Origin: Aridibacter sp965216195 | GTDB lineage: Bacteria > Acidobacteriota > Blastocatellia > Pyrinomonadales > Pyrinomonadaceae | DNA: 64,000 bases | Assembly (NCBI GenBank): GCA_965216195.1 | Contig: OZ244151.1 | Location: forward strand, 2,604,001-2,668,000 | Direction of reading: 5' to 3' | In this document: piece after piece, positions 1-9,386 of the stretch | How positions within the stretch are numbered: position 1 is the stretch's first letter | Layout of the letters: each line of letters begins with the position of its first letter | The notes under the pieces: generated by a model | Told to the model about the DNA's origin: nothing | Seen by the model: only the letters and a program-made list of their open reading frames with translations | The model's database searches: none | Program-made: the position numbers and the translations under genes

Positions 1-1087
1 AATCAAACTCGCGTTCGAGACGCTCCTGGATAATTTCCATATGGAGCAGCCCCAAAAAGCCGCAGCGGAAACCAAAGCCGAGCGCCGTCGAAGATTCGGG
101 CTCATAAAAAAACGAAGCATCATTTAGACGCAATTTGTCCATCGCATCGCGAAGCTCCTCATATTGTGCGGCGTCTGTCGGGTAAAGCCCGGAGAAAACC
201 ATCGGCTTTACTTCCTGAAAACCCGGGAAAGGTTCGGTCGTGGGGTTTGCTGCCTCGGTAATTGTGTCTCCGATCTGAACGTCGGCCACTGTTTTTATTG
301 ATGCTGTCAGAAACCCAACTTCGCCAGCTCCTAGTTCGTCGACCGATGTAGGAGTCGGACGATTTACACCAAGCGTCTCGATCTGATATTCGCGTCCGGT
401 TTCAAAAAGCCGCACCTTCATCTTTTTCCTGATCGAGCCGTCAATAACCCGAAAAAGTACGACTACGCCTCGATAAGAATCGTACCAACTGTCAAAAATC
501 AGCGCTTTAAGAGGTGCATCCTTTTCACCAACGGGTGGTGGAATGTCTCTAACAATTGTTTCCAGTATTTCTTCGGCGCCTTCACCGGTCTTGGCGCTCG
601 CCAAAACGGCATTATCGGTTTCCAAACCAATTATGTTTTCGATTTGGCTGCGGATCCTGTCGGGTTCTGCGGACGGTAAATCGATTTTGTTTAAAACCGG
701 GATAAGTTCTAGGTCGTTTTCAATCGCAAGATATGTGTTTGCAAGGGTCTGGGCTTCAACTCCCTGGGAAGCATCAACGACTAAAAGCGCACCTTCGCAG
801 GCGGAGAGCGAGCGCGAAACTTCGTAAGAAAAATCGACGTGGCCCGGAGTATCGATCAAATTAAGAACATATTCTTCTCCGTCTTTAGCCTTGTAATCGA
901 GACGCACCGCATGAGATTTGATCGTGATACCGCGCTCCCGCTCGAGATCCATACTATCGAGGAGTTGGTCTTCCATATCACGTTCAGAGACCGCTCCCGT
1001 CTGCTGCAATATCCGATCGGCAAGCGTGGATTTACCATGATCTATATGCGCGATTATCGAAAAATTTCTGATATTTTTCTGATCCAT
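1..1087 (-). CDS. lepA: Elongation factor 4 (LepA), N-terminal part, cut by the window edge
   Basis: Translational GTPase that back-translocates stalled or mistranslocated ribosomes. Reading the minus strand from the ATG at 1087 gives MDQKNIRNFSIIAHIDHGKS, then the G1 motif AHIDHGKST, the G2 region RERGITIKS, G3 DTPGHVDF and G4 NKIDLP. About 362 of the usual ~600 residues are in the window, ending in the elongation-factor domains around FRCGFLGLLHMEIIQERLE. The reading frame is open to the edge, so only the C-terminal LepA-specific part is missing. The gene is divergent from the glycogen debranching enzyme. Identification is firm. Confidence 0.97.
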   Translation of the reverse strand, partial: MDQKNIRNFSIIAHIDHGKSTLADRILQQTGAVSERDMEDQLLDSMDLERERGITIKSHAVRLDYKAKDGEEYVLNLIDTPGHVDFSYEVSRSLSACEGALLVVDASQGVEAQTLANTYLAIENDLELIPVLNKIDLPSAEPDRIRSQIENIIGLETDNAVLASAKTGEGAEEILETIVRDIPPPVGEKDAPLKALIFDSWYDSYRGVVVLFRVIDGSIRKKMKVRLFETGREYQIETLGVNRPTPTSVDELGAGEVGFLTASIKTVADVQIGDTITEAANPTTEPFPGFQEVKPMVFSGLYPTDAAQYEELRDAMDKLRLNDASFFYEPESSTALGFGFRCGFLGLLHMEIIQERLEREFD

Positions 1088-1274
1088 AAAGAATACGAAA
1101 GGCCTCAGCGTCAAAACAGTAATGATCGAATAACTTCCAGAGATTTACAATATCAAAACGAAGATTAATCCGCACTTACTATGCGTTTGATGCTTTCGCG
1201 CTTCGCGAATATGCATCCGGCTGCGATTTTATGTTTTTCTATAAATCATTTTGTGACATAATTTAGGCAATTGG

Positions 1275-3224
1275 ATGATTACATTTGACACGGAAATTTG
1301 CACAGATTTTAACTATGCTTCAAATCGGGAATGGCTTGAAACCAACGGCATTGGAGGATTTGCGTCTTCCACAATTTCCGGTTCGAATACACGTCGCTAT
1401 CATGGGCTCTTAACCGCTTCTGCCCGCCCGCCTCTCGGGCGAGTCACTATGCTTTCAAAGTTTGAAGAAACCCTTGTAATCGACGAAAAAGAATACGAAT
1501 TATCGTCAAACCAATATTCGGGCGAAGTTCACCCTCAAGGGTTTCGCTACCTGCGCTCTTTTAGACTCGAGCCTTTTCCAATTTGGGTTTATGAAATAGA
1601 AGGCATTGAAATCGAACGAAAAGTTTTTATGGTCAATGGCGAAAATACAACCGTATGCCAATGGGCCGTTTTATCAAAAATCGCGGGAAGAGATTGCGAT
1701 ATCAGATTAACCCTTAAACCGCTTCTGTCATTCGTTGACTACCACGCCCTCCAACGCGAAACCGACCAGCTTGTCGCAAGCACGGTAAATCAAGAAGGTA
1801 TGACCGCGATAAAACCACTTTCAGATTTGCCAGAACTTTTCTTTTACCATAACGCCCAAACCGTCAGAGAAACCGGCTATTGGTATCGAAATTTTGAGTA
1901 CCCACTAGAAAAATCACGCGGTTTTGACTATCGCGAAGACCTTTTTCAACCCTTCGAGCTGGAGTTTGATTTAGCGGGCGAAGTGGACGTCGTTGTTTCA
2001 ACCGAAAAACAAAAACCGGGAGAAATCTCTGAGCTGGAATCAAAGGAAATAGATCGCCGTGAAAGGTTGGTCGAAATCGCGGAAGCGGAGAAAGATTTTA
2101 CGCGTCAGCTTGTCTTGGCTGCTGATCAATTTATCGTTTCGCGCGGATCCGGGCATACTATTCTTGCTGGTTACCCTTGGTTTTCAGATTGGGGACGCGA
2201 CACAATGATCGCCCTTCCCGGCTTGACGCTTTCAACAAACCGAGAAGGAATTGCGAAAAATATTCTTCGCGAGTTTTCAAAGTATATTTCGATGGGGATG
2301 ATCCCGAATCGGTTTCCTGATGAAGGCGTTACCCCGGAGTACAACACGGTTGATGCAACGCTGTGGTATTTTGAGGCCATTCGAGCCTACGTTGAAAAAA
2401 CCGGCGATCTTGATTTCGTGAAAGATGAGCTTTACGAAAAACTCGTCGAGATAATTTACTGGCACCAAAAAGGAACGCGCTTTGGTATTCATTTGGATGA
2501 AGACGGGCTATTGTTCGCTGGCGAAACAGGTTGGCAGCTTACCTGGATGGATGCGAAATCAGGCGAGGAAGTTTTTACACCGCGTATCGGAAAGCCTGTT
2601 GAGATTCAAGCGCTTTGGTACAACGCCCTTGAAATAATGCGCCGCTTCGCAAAGAAATTTAAGGACAAAGACGGCAAACATCTCTACGAAGACCTTGCAA
2701 AAAGAGCGAAGAAGACCTTTAACAACGAATTCTGGAATGAAGACGTGGAGTGTCTCTATGACGTTATTGAAGGAGAAAATCGCGATTCCTCAATTCGACC
2801 AAATCAGATTTTCGCAGTCAGTTTGAAACACTCGATGCTCAGTATGTTTCGCGCGAAAAAGATCGTACAAAAGGTCGAAAATGAACTATTTACGCCTTTC
2901 GGGTTGCGTTCGCTATCGCCGAAAGATATCAGATATCGCGAAATCTATTCGGGCTCGCCATTCGAACGAGATTCCGCCTATCATCAGGGAGCGGTTTGGG
3001 CTTGGCTCATGGGCGCATTTGTTAAATCGGTTCAAAGAACCTATCCCAAGGGGCGAAAATCAAAACGTTATGTGGAGAAGATTCTCGATGGATTTGAAGC
3101 CCATCTAAGTGAAGAAGGCGTCGGACAAATTTCCGAGATTTTTGATGGTGACGAACCCCACCAGCCGCGCGGATGTTTTGCGCAGGCATGGAGCGTGGCG
3201 GAGATACTTCGCGTAATTAAGTAG
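1275..3224 (+). CDS. Glycogen debranching enzyme (amylo-alpha-1,6-glucosidase family)
   Basis: A 649-residue protein predicted to hydrolyse alpha-1,6 branch points of glycogen in the cytoplasm. The N-terminal domain starts with NREWLETNGIGGFASSTISG (about residues 17-36) followed by NTRRYHGLL, both typical of the bacterial/archaeal debranching-enzyme N domain. The C-terminal (alpha/alpha)6 catalytic part contains GYPWFSDWGRDTMIALPGL (about 297-315), GKPVEIQALWYNAL (about 438), SIRPNQIFAVSL (about 505) and YHQGAVWAWLMGAF (about 568). Length and motif order suit the family. It stands alone: no glgB, glgP or glgA is next to it. The ATG at 1275 begins the conserved domain almost at once and has only a weak ribosome-binding site. 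It converges on the VWA genes across a hairpin terminator. Confidence 0.93.
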   Translation: MITFDTEICTDFNYASNREWLETNGIGGFASSTISGSNTRRYHGLLTASARPPLGRVTMLSKFEETLVIDEKEYELSSNQYSGEVHPQGFRYLRSFRLEPFPIWVYEIEGIEIERKVFMVNGENTTVCQWAVLSKIAGRDCDIRLTLKPLLSFVDYHALQRETDQLVASTVNQEGMTAIKPLSDLPELFFYHNAQTVRETGYWYRNFEYPLEKSRGFDYREDLFQPFELEFDLAGEVDVVVSTEKQKPGEISELESKEIDRRERLVEIAEAEKDFTRQLVLAADQFIVSRGSGHTILAGYPWFSDWGRDTMIALPGLTLSTNREGIAKNILREFSKYISMGMIPNRFPDEGVTPEYNTVDATLWYFEAIRAYVEKTGDLDFVKDELYEKLVEIIYWHQKGTRFGIHLDEDGLLFAGETGWQLTWMDAKSGEEVFTPRIGKPVEIQALWYNALEIMRRFAKKFKDKDGKHLYEDLAKRAKKTFNNEFWNEDVECLYDVIEGENRDSSIRPNQIFAVSLKHSMLSMFRAKKIVQKVENELFTPFGLRSLSPKDIRYREIYSGSPFERDSAYHQGAVWAWLMGAFVKSVQRTYPKGRKSKRYVEKILDGFEAHLSEEGVGQISEIFDGDEPHQPRGCFAQAWSVAEILRVIK

Positions 3225-3235
3225 CCTAAAACAAA

Positions 3236-3270
3236 AGAGCGCTTGCTAAATAAAGCAAACGCTCTCTTTC
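3236..3270. terminator. Bidirectional hairpin terminator
   Basis: AGAGCGCTTGCT (3236-3247) pairs with AGCAAACGCTCT (3254-3265) around a 6-base loop. It has a T-rich tail on the plus strand and an A-rich flank giving a U tract on the minus strand. It lies between the convergent debranching-enzyme and VWA genes. Confidence 0.8.
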
Positions 3271-3286
3271 GTGTTTAGAAGCTAAC

Positions 3287-4366
3287 CTAGGTTTTCTTCT
3301 TTCCGCTTTTCGCGAAATAACCTTCCCGGTGCGTCAAGCGAACTTTTTGTTTCGAAAGATCCGGATTAGCGAGCTTAATATCGATTTTCCGATATGAGCC
3401 ATCTCGCTCCTGATTCAAGGGTTCGTAAACGAGCAGATATTGCGAACGCATCTCTTCCTGAATCAACCTAAAAGCAGCGCGGAGCTCCATCTCATCCCGC
3501 GGGAAGAATGCCCTTCCGCCGGTGCTTTCCGAAACCTTTCTGAGTGCCCGTTTATTAACGCCCGAATAATAATTGTCACCAATTCCAATGGAATAAATTA
3601 CGGCCTCAGCTTTTAAGGAAGCTCTTATAGCGTCTTCCATTTTCTTCAATCCGTAAGTGTTTACACCATCTGTAAGCAGGATTATCGCCCTTCGTGTTCG
3701 ATCCGGTGATGGCCCTAAAACTTCTTCACTTGTGACCCAAAGTGCATCCCAAATCGCCGTCGAACCTGAAACCCTTTGACTTCTACCTGAAATCGGAGGC
3801 GTACCGCTCGTAGTTCCAACATTTCCGCCGATATATCCCGCCGGCGGATTAAATCTTACCCGGTCGATGGCTCGGTGGAGCCTCGACATATTGCTAGTCA
3901 TTCCTTGTTCGAGGGTAGCCTCCCCGGTAAATGAGATTACAGCAACCTCATCTTTGGCAGGTCTGACAACAGCCTCCAAAAAACTTTTCGCCGCTTCTTT
4001 TTCTTGTGGAAGCGTACGCTCCTGCGAAATGCTCGTATCAATCAATATCGAAAGCGACAGCGGAAGATCTACCTGGCGCGTAAACGCTATAATTTCCTGT
4101 GCCGTACCATTTTCGAAAATCTTTACGTCGCCTTGTTTCAAGCTTGTAAGCAAACGCCGTTTCCGATCCTGTGCAGTAAAGAGCACATTTACAACCTCAG
4201 TATCAATGTTGATTACTTCGTCATCTTCCTCAATCGGTGGCGTAGGGGAAGCGATCGGAGGCGGTGGCGGCACATCCTGCGCCGGCGTTGAGCTGCCCCC
4301 TAAAAACACCACTCCGCAAAACAAAGCTACTGCAAATAGATTTAAAGTTTTCCTCATATGGCTCAT
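3287..4366 (-). CDS. Secreted VWFA-related (acidobacterial type) domain protein
   Basis: A 359-residue exported protein. The N-terminus has a signal peptide (hydrophobic run to about residue 29, ending near SSTPAQD) and a proline-rich linker (PPPPPIASPTPP). A von Willebrand factor A domain follows, with the MIDAS motif DTSIS in LSLSILIDTSISQERTL and the downstream VISFTGEA and IILLTDGVNT strands. The C-terminus (SQYLLVYEPLNQERDGSYRK) matches the 'VWFA-related Acidobacterial domain' family, common in Acidobacteriota and of unknown function. It lies 28 bp downstream of a paralogue, so the two are probably co-transcribed. The ATG at 4366 has an upstream GGAAAGGG; a second ATG at 4357 is possible. 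Confidence 0.9.
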   Translation of the reverse strand: MSHMRKTLNLFAVALFCGVVFLGGSSTPAQDVPPPPPIASPTPPIEEDDEVINIDTEVVNVLFTAQDRKRRLLTSLKQGDVKIFENGTAQEIIAFTRQVDLPLSLSILIDTSISQERTLPQEKEAAKSFLEAVVRPAKDEVAVISFTGEATLEQGMTSNMSRLHRAIDRVRFNPPAGYIGGNVGTTSGTPPISGRSQRVSGSTAIWDALWVTSEEVLGPSPDRTRRAIILLTDGVNTYGLKKMEDAIRASLKAEAVIYSIGIGDNYYSGVNKRALRKVSESTGGRAFFPRDEMELRAAFRLIQEEMRSQYLLVYEPLNQERDGSYRKIDIKLANPDLSKQKVRLTHREGYFAKSGKKKT

Positions 4367-4394
4367 AGTTAGTACCCTTTCCTACTCAAATTGA

Positions 4395-5375
4395 CTATTG
4401 CCGCAAGCTGTCTTTAATCGCCCGATATTCTTTCTTCGTGCGGATCCGGTATTTTCTCGCGTTGGTGGGATTTGCAAAACGCACTTCAATTTTTCTTTTT
4501 CCGCCATCATAATTTTGATTCCGCGGACGGTAGGTCAGGATATATTGGGAGTGAAGTTCCTTGGATATTCGTGTAAAAGCGCGTTCGAGGGCAAGCATAT
4601 CACCGGTAAAAAATGCCCGCCCGCCGGTTGCATCACAGAGCTGCTCTAAATACTTATCACCCTTATCTTTTACCGTTCCGGCTTCTACACCTGGAACGGT
4701 CCCCAGAAAACCGGCTTTCGTTGAGATGCCGAAAATCGTAGTTTCGGTTCGCTGCGCGATATCTATTGCGTCTTCGATCTCGGCACGACTAAACGTATCG
4801 TCGCCGTCCGTGATTATTACAATCACACGTCTTCCTGGCGCATTTCTGAGCTTCTCATCCGAAAACTGCCAAACTGCATCGTAGAGAGCGGTTTGCGAAC
4901 CCGTTTTCTTAATGTTGTCGACGGCATCATCGAGAAGATCAAGCTTATCCGTAAAGTCCTGATGGAGTTTGACGCGGTGATCAAAGGTCATAAATGCAAC
5001 TTTATCCTTTCGGAGTTTTGTCACAGTGTAGATAAAATTCTTGGCAGCCTCTTTTGAGAAATTCAGCTTTCCCTGCGTAGAGCGCGAGGTGTCCATCAAA
5101 ACGCCCACGTAAACGGCCGGATTGGTTTTCTCATCCGTGAAAAAAGTTGTGGGCTGCTGTACGCCGTCTTCCAAAACGATGAAGTCGTTTCGCGTCATCC
5201 CTTTAACGAGATAATCACCCGTACGCTTCTCTCTTTTGTTTTTTTTCTTCTTTTCAACCGTGATCGGAAGCCTTACCTCAAAGGTCGAAACGGGGTCGTC
5301 GTCCTGCGCAAAGGCTCCAAAACTAAACAAAGAAACAAATACCGCAACTATTAAAAAACGTCTAAAATCTTTCAT
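4395..5375 (-). CDS. Secreted VWFA-related (acidobacterial type) domain protein, paralogue
   Basis: A 326-residue exported VWA protein, first in a pair with the gene at 3287. I chose the ATG at 5375 because MKDFRRFLIVAVFVSLFSFG then forms a clean signal peptide ending near AFAQ. The longer open frame (to 5549) would run into the divergent monooxygenase and put 58 unlikely residues before the signal. After a basic stretch (EKKKKNKREKR) comes the VWA domain with MIDAS DTSRS in VLMDTSRSTQGK, then VIVIITDGDDTFS and a family-typical C-terminus (HSQYILTYRPRNQNYDGGKR). Family membership is known; the role is not. Tandem secreted VWA proteins suggest adhesion or extracellular protein binding (inference). 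Confidence 0.88.
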   Translation of the reverse strand: MKDFRRFLIVAVFVSLFSFGAFAQDDDPVSTFEVRLPITVEKKKKNKREKRTGDYLVKGMTRNDFIVLEDGVQQPTTFFTDEKTNPAVYVGVLMDTSRSTQGKLNFSKEAAKNFIYTVTKLRKDKVAFMTFDHRVKLHQDFTDKLDLLDDAVDNIKKTGSQTALYDAVWQFSDEKLRNAPGRRVIVIITDGDDTFSRAEIEDAIDIAQRTETTIFGISTKAGFLGTVPGVEAGTVKDKGDKYLEQLCDATGGRAFFTGDMLALERAFTRISKELHSQYILTYRPRNQNYDGGKRKIEVRFANPTNARKYRIRTKKEYRAIKDSLRQ

Positions 5376-5540
5376 AACTTGTAATAATTTTATTCGCGAT
5401 TCAGCAACAACTTCGATGACTTTTTGGCAAAGTCTGTTGCCCGTAGCAAAGCAATAGTATATCAGGGATTCTGGGGTTGAAAAATGATTTCGTACCATTG
5501 ATTCTCCAGTTGACGTTAGTGAGATGATAAAATTGAAGAA

Positions 5541-6995
5541 ATGGAACATTTTGATGTACTCATAGTCGGAGCAGGACTTTCAGGAATCGGTGCGGCGGCA
5601 CATTTAAAAATGGAATGCCCAGGCAAAACGTTCGTGATTTTGGAAGGCCGTGAAGCGATGGGTGGAACCTGGGATTTGTTTCGTTATCCGGGAATCCGTT
5701 CTGACAGCGATATGTTCACTTTTGGATATAGATTTCGCCCATGGAACGACACAAAATCACTCGCTGACGGCGCATCTATTCTTAAGTATATTCTGGAGAC
5801 TGCTGAAGAATACGATCTCCTCGAGAAAATCCGTTACAACCATCGTGTCGTCAAAGCTGAATGGTCAACAGATGATGCGAACTGGAAAGTAACGGTGAAT
5901 ACTGGTGACGAGGATGTCCAAATCACAACCAACTTTCTGTACCTATGCACCGGATATTACGAGTACGATGAGGGCTACACACCTGAATTTAAGGGTCGAG
6001 AGAAATTTAATGGGCAGATCGTTCATCCGCAGAAATGGACGGACGATATTGAATACGCTGACAAAAAAGTTGTCGTAATTGGAAGCGGTGCAACTGCCGT
6101 AACGCTCGTCCCCGCGCTCGCTAAAAAAGCAAAACATGTCACAATGCTCCAGCGTTCTCCAACCTATATTCTTTCAGTGCCGGCAAAAGATAAGATCGCA
6201 AACTTTCTTCGAAAAGTTTTACCAAGTCGTGCTTCGTACACGATTTCGCGTTGGAAAAATGTGATCATCGGAATGTCGATCTATTCCCTTTCACGCAAAC
6301 GTCCGACGCTTCTCAAAAAAATCCTTGATCGTGGCGTAAAAAAAGAAGTCGGCGAAGAACTCGCGAACGAGCACTTCAGACCACATTACAACCCCTGGGA
6401 TCAGAGGCTCTGCCTAGTACCCGATTCGGATTTGTTCAAAGTAATCCGTGAAAAGAAAGCATCGGTCGTAACCAATCACATCGAAACTTTTACGGAAACG
6501 GGGATCGAACTAAAGTCCGGCGAGCATATTGACGCGGATATAATTGTTACTGCGACAGGACTTGCAATGAAAATTATGGCTGGCTTGCAGTTGGTAGTTG
6601 ACGGCAAACCGGTTGAACTTTCAAAGACGATCACCTACAAAGGAATGATGTATTCGGACGTGCCAAATGCCGCTTCGGCTTTCGGTTACACAAACGCTTC
6701 GTGGACTTTGAAAGCAGACTTAACGGCTCAATACATTTGCCGAATGCTGAACTTTATGGACGAAAAAAGCTATGCTATCTGCACGCCGCGTCTTGATGAC
6801 CCTTCCGTTAAACCCGAGCCGCCGGTAGATTTTTCGTCGGGCTATATCCAAAGGGCGATGAAAGATCTTCCTAAGCAAGGCTCAAAACTTCCCTGGCGTG
6901 TAAACCAGAATTATATAAAAGACATAAAAATGTTTCGTTACGGGCAAATTGAAGACGGGGTGATGGAATTTAAAGCAAGACCGGCGACAGTTTAA
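5541..6995 (+). CDS. Flavin-containing monooxygenase, Baeyer-Villiger (EthA-like) type
   Basis: A 484-residue FAD/NADPH monooxygenase expected to oxidise ketones or similar small substrates. It has the FAD-binding VGAGLSGIGAAAHL (from about residue 9), the FMO/EthA signature GGTWDLFRYPGIRSDSD, the Baeyer-Villiger fingerprint FNGQIVHPQKW (about residue 155; it matches FxGxxxHxxxW, but the next residue is Thr rather than Pro/Asp), and the NADPH-binding VVVIGSGATAVTLVPALA (about 175). Length is normal for the EthA branch. A short-chain dehydrogenase follows 150 bp downstream. EthA-type enzymes often have such neighbours, so a ketone/alcohol pathway is plausible (inference). It is divergent from the VWA pair. 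Confidence 0.9.
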   Translation: MEHFDVLIVGAGLSGIGAAAHLKMECPGKTFVILEGREAMGGTWDLFRYPGIRSDSDMFTFGYRFRPWNDTKSLADGASILKYILETAEEYDLLEKIRYNHRVVKAEWSTDDANWKVTVNTGDEDVQITTNFLYLCTGYYEYDEGYTPEFKGREKFNGQIVHPQKWTDDIEYADKKVVVIGSGATAVTLVPALAKKAKHVTMLQRSPTYILSVPAKDKIANFLRKVLPSRASYTISRWKNVIIGMSIYSLSRKRPTLLKKILDRGVKKEVGEELANEHFRPHYNPWDQRLCLVPDSDLFKVIREKKASVVTNHIETFTETGIELKSGEHIDADIIVTATGLAMKIMAGLQLVVDGKPVELSKTITYKGMMYSDVPNAASAFGYTNASWTLKADLTAQYICRMLNFMDEKSYAICTPRLDDPSVKPEPPVDFSSGYIQRAMKDLPKQGSKLPWRVNQNYIKDIKMFRYGQIEDGVMEFKARPATV

Positions 6996-7010
6996 GATGC
7001 AAATACGTTG

Positions 7011-7134
7011 GGAGTGTAAGCATCCTGCTTGCAAGTTCGCAATTTTTGCGGACTAACTTTATCAAACGTCGTAAACAATTATCTTTCTCAATTGCTGAAG
7101 ACCGCAATTGTGCAAGCAAAGATGCTTACACTCC
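7011..7134. repeat. 124-bp palindromic element, copy 1 (MITE/REP-like)
   Basis: The ends are near-perfect terminal inverted repeats. The left end GGAGTGTAAGCATC (7011-7024) equals the reverse complement of the right end GATGCTTACACTCC (7121-7134), with further pairing CTGCTTGCA/TGCAAGCAAA inside. A copy of exactly the same length lies at 22022-22145. There is no coding capacity. It occupies the gap between the monooxygenase and the SDR and creates a false 33-residue N-terminal extension of the SDR frame. Confidence 0.88.
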
Positions 7135-7144
7135 AAAATTTAAT

Positions 7145-7984
7145 ATGAGCCTAACAAATGAAAGCGTCGTCGTAATAACAGGAGCAGCATCGGGAATCGG
7201 TCGGGCATTGGCTGGGCGTTTATCGAAGGAAAATATCAGCGGAATCGCTATTGCCGATGTCAACGAAAATGAATTGGCTGAAACCGAAAGACTACTCGGC
7301 GATTCAAACCCCAAAATAACAACCCACATCGTAAATGTCGCAAAAGAAGACGAAATGCGCGCGTTCGCCGAAGATATCATCCAAAGACACGGACGAGCAA
7401 CACACATTATCAACAACGCCGGAGTCGCACTTGGCGGTTCGGTCGCAGAAGTTTCCATCGAAGACATACGCTGGCTGATGGACGTAAATTTCTGGGGCGT
7501 CGTTTACGGCACAAAGTTTTTTCTGCCGCACCTCAAAAAAGAAGAATCCGCTCATATCGTAAATTTTTCAAGCCTCTTCGGTTTCATCGCTCCGCCCGGA
7601 CAAGCCACTTACTGCGCCAGCAAATTCGCCGTTCGCGGCTTCACCGAATCCCTGCGCCACGAACTCGAGGGCACAAACGTCGCGGTTTCGGCAATACACC
7701 CCGGCGGCGTCAGAACAAACATCGTAAAAAATGCACGAATCGGCGAAAACGTTGATTTATCTGAAGAAGAAATCGAACGGAGAAGAGCAAAGGAAAACAA
7801 AAATCTAGACCGGACGACACCAGCCGAAGCCGCCGAAATAATCGTCCGCGGAATAAAAGCAAAAAACCCACGAATCTTGATTGGCTTTGATTCTCGCCTT
7901 TTGAGCTTCATCGCCCGAAACTTCCCAAAACGCTATTTTTCTATTATTGATTTGATCAGCGGAGGAAGACTTAGGAGTGATTAA
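7145..7984 (+). CDS. Short-chain dehydrogenase/reductase (classical SDR)
   Basis: A 279-residue NAD(P)-dependent oxidoreductase. The Rossmann motif TGAASGIG lies at residues 12-19, INNAGVALGG near 87, the catalytic serine in VNFSSLFGF, and the active-site YCASK near 155; NAD-interacting AIHPGGVRTNI follows. I start at the ATG at 7145 because upstream codons fall inside the palindromic repeat. It probably shares a transcript with the Baeyer-Villiger monooxygenase. The family contains ketoreductases and alcohol dehydrogenases; the substrate cannot be read from the sequence. Confidence 0.92.
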   Translation: MSLTNESVVVITGAASGIGRALAGRLSKENISGIAIADVNENELAETERLLGDSNPKITTHIVNVAKEDEMRAFAEDIIQRHGRATHIINNAGVALGGSVAEVSIEDIRWLMDVNFWGVVYGTKFFLPHLKKEESAHIVNFSSLFGFIAPPGQATYCASKFAVRGFTESLRHELEGTNVAVSAIHPGGVRTNIVKNARIGENVDLSEEEIERRRAKENKNLDRTTPAEAAEIIVRGIKAKNPRILIGFDSRLLSFIARNFPKRYFSIIDLISGGRLRSD

Positions 7985-7989
7985 GTTGG

Positions 7990-9369
7990 TTATTTGCTGA
8001 TTCTCTCGACATAAATATCATAGTTGCCGTCTTTTCGGGCGGCGTAGATTATCTGTTTTCCATCGGGCGACCAGTTTGGCTCAGTAACCCTCTCAAACCC
8101 AAGCCCGTGCCTCGAAAGTATATTACCCTCAAGATCAATAATATTTATGCTCCTTCCCAATTTCTCATCAACCGCCGCCACCGCAAGACGCTTTCCGTCA
8201 GGAGCCCAACTTGGACAAAAATCGTGTCCTTTTCGATTCGTAATGCGTTTCGGAGTGCCGTTTGGAAAATCCATTACATAAATTTCATCGTCTTCGTCGT
8301 TAGTATCGCGACGCGAAAAAAAAGCGACCTTCTTCCCGTCAGGTGACCAGCGGAGCCAAACGTCACGAAACCTTGTTGCGACCAATGGTGCGCGAACCGA
8401 ATTCTCAATATCCAACAAGTAAACATCCGGCTTTCCCCCAAACAACGACGTGAAAGCGATAGATTTACCGTCCGGCGACCATGTGGCAAAAATCCCCATA
8501 AAGCCTTTCATAAAACGTCTTATATCAGTTCCGTCAGCTCGCATATGATAAACGCTGAAATTTACACCTTGTTTTCCAGAATAAATTATTCGAGTACCGT
8601 CTTGATTCCACGACGGAAATCGCATTTCTGCGCGAACTCTGCTAACTTCAGAAATGTTGGTTCCGTCCGTTTCCATCGTATAAATTCCCCAGAAATTTCT
8701 GCGATTGGATTCAAATAAAATCTTTTTCCCATCAGGTGAAAAACTCGGGTAGCGATCCTGTTTTTCATCGTAAGTAATCCTTCTGGGAACATTTTTGTCC
8801 CAACCCCAGGGAGCGGGCGGAGCATGCACCGTTTTTGTCAGATCAAACTTAATGCTGAAATATCTGTCCGTCCCAACGCGTCTTAGATTGTATGTAAAAC
8901 TCTCTTTCGCGAGATCGATCCACCAAACGTTTGAAGCTGCCGCCGGAAGCATCCTTCGCGTTTCTTCATCCGCCGGGAAAACCTGCCTCGTCGCCGAACC
9001 GCCATTCGAAGCCGTCCCGCCGTACATCGTGATCTTATCGGGCGTCCCGTCCTTGTGCCGATGATCGTGTTTCAAACGAATGCGGTCACCAATCTTTGTC
9101 AAAATCCAAGTCCGCGAACGATCTTCCCCGACAAAAAACGGAATCTTGATCTCGTTCTCCTCACAAGAACGAACATGCATCACAAGCTTCTTCCCACGAA
9201 AGGAGTCATTTTCCGGTGCGTGAATAATTTCGCCCGCAAAGGCTTTTCCGCAGTTCGTTTTCAGCGAATCCCAAAACTTTTCGCTGCCCGCTTGAGCTAA
9301 TATTCCTGAGACCTGAAAAATAAAGACAAAAGCGATTGATAAGACAATTTTCATACAATTATGATTCAT
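7990..9369 (-). CDS. Secreted TolB-like beta-propeller protein (PD40 repeats)
   Basis: A 459-residue exported protein with a signal peptide (MKIVLSIAFVFIFQVSGILAQ, if translation begins at the second Met at 9354). The C-terminal ~270 residues hold repeated WD40-like/PD40 units with the hallmarks FSPDGKKILFES, WSPDGKSIAFTS, WSPDGKKVAFFS, WAPDGKRLAVAA and WSPDGKQIIYAA. These are the blades of a TolB-type propeller. The N-terminal ~190 residues are not recognised. It is not the Tol-Pal TolB gene by context, since no tolA, tolQ or pal is nearby. It is likely a periplasmic or outer-surface sensor or carbohydrate/protein-binding protein (inference). Its end lies 5 bp from the convergent SDR stop. 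Confidence 0.85.
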   Translation of the reverse strand: MNHNCMKIVLSIAFVFIFQVSGILAQAGSEKFWDSLKTNCGKAFAGEIIHAPENDSFRGKKLVMHVRSCEENEIKIPFFVGEDRSRTWILTKIGDRIRLKHDHRHKDGTPDKITMYGGTASNGGSATRQVFPADEETRRMLPAAASNVWWIDLAKESFTYNLRRVGTDRYFSIKFDLTKTVHAPPAPWGWDKNVPRRITYDEKQDRYPSFSPDGKKILFESNRRNFWGIYTMETDGTNISEVSRVRAEMRFPSWNQDGTRIIYSGKQGVNFSVYHMRADGTDIRRFMKGFMGIFATWSPDGKSIAFTSLFGGKPDVYLLDIENSVRAPLVATRFRDVWLRWSPDGKKVAFFSRRDTNDEDDEIYVMDFPNGTPKRITNRKGHDFCPSWAPDGKRLAVAAVDEKLGRSINIIDLEGNILSRHGLGFERVTEPNWSPDGKQIIYAARKDGNYDIYVERISK

Positions 9370-9386
9370 GATTTTGAACCAGGAGC

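Noticed and set aside
543..1168. Plus-strand open frames opposite lepA
   Set aside because: The minus strand encodes continuous LepA with all GTPase motifs; the plus frames have no family features.
7046..7144. N-terminal extension of the SDR
   Set aside because: The extension (ending ASKDAYTPKFN) is translated palindromic element; the SDR fold begins right after the ATG at 7145.
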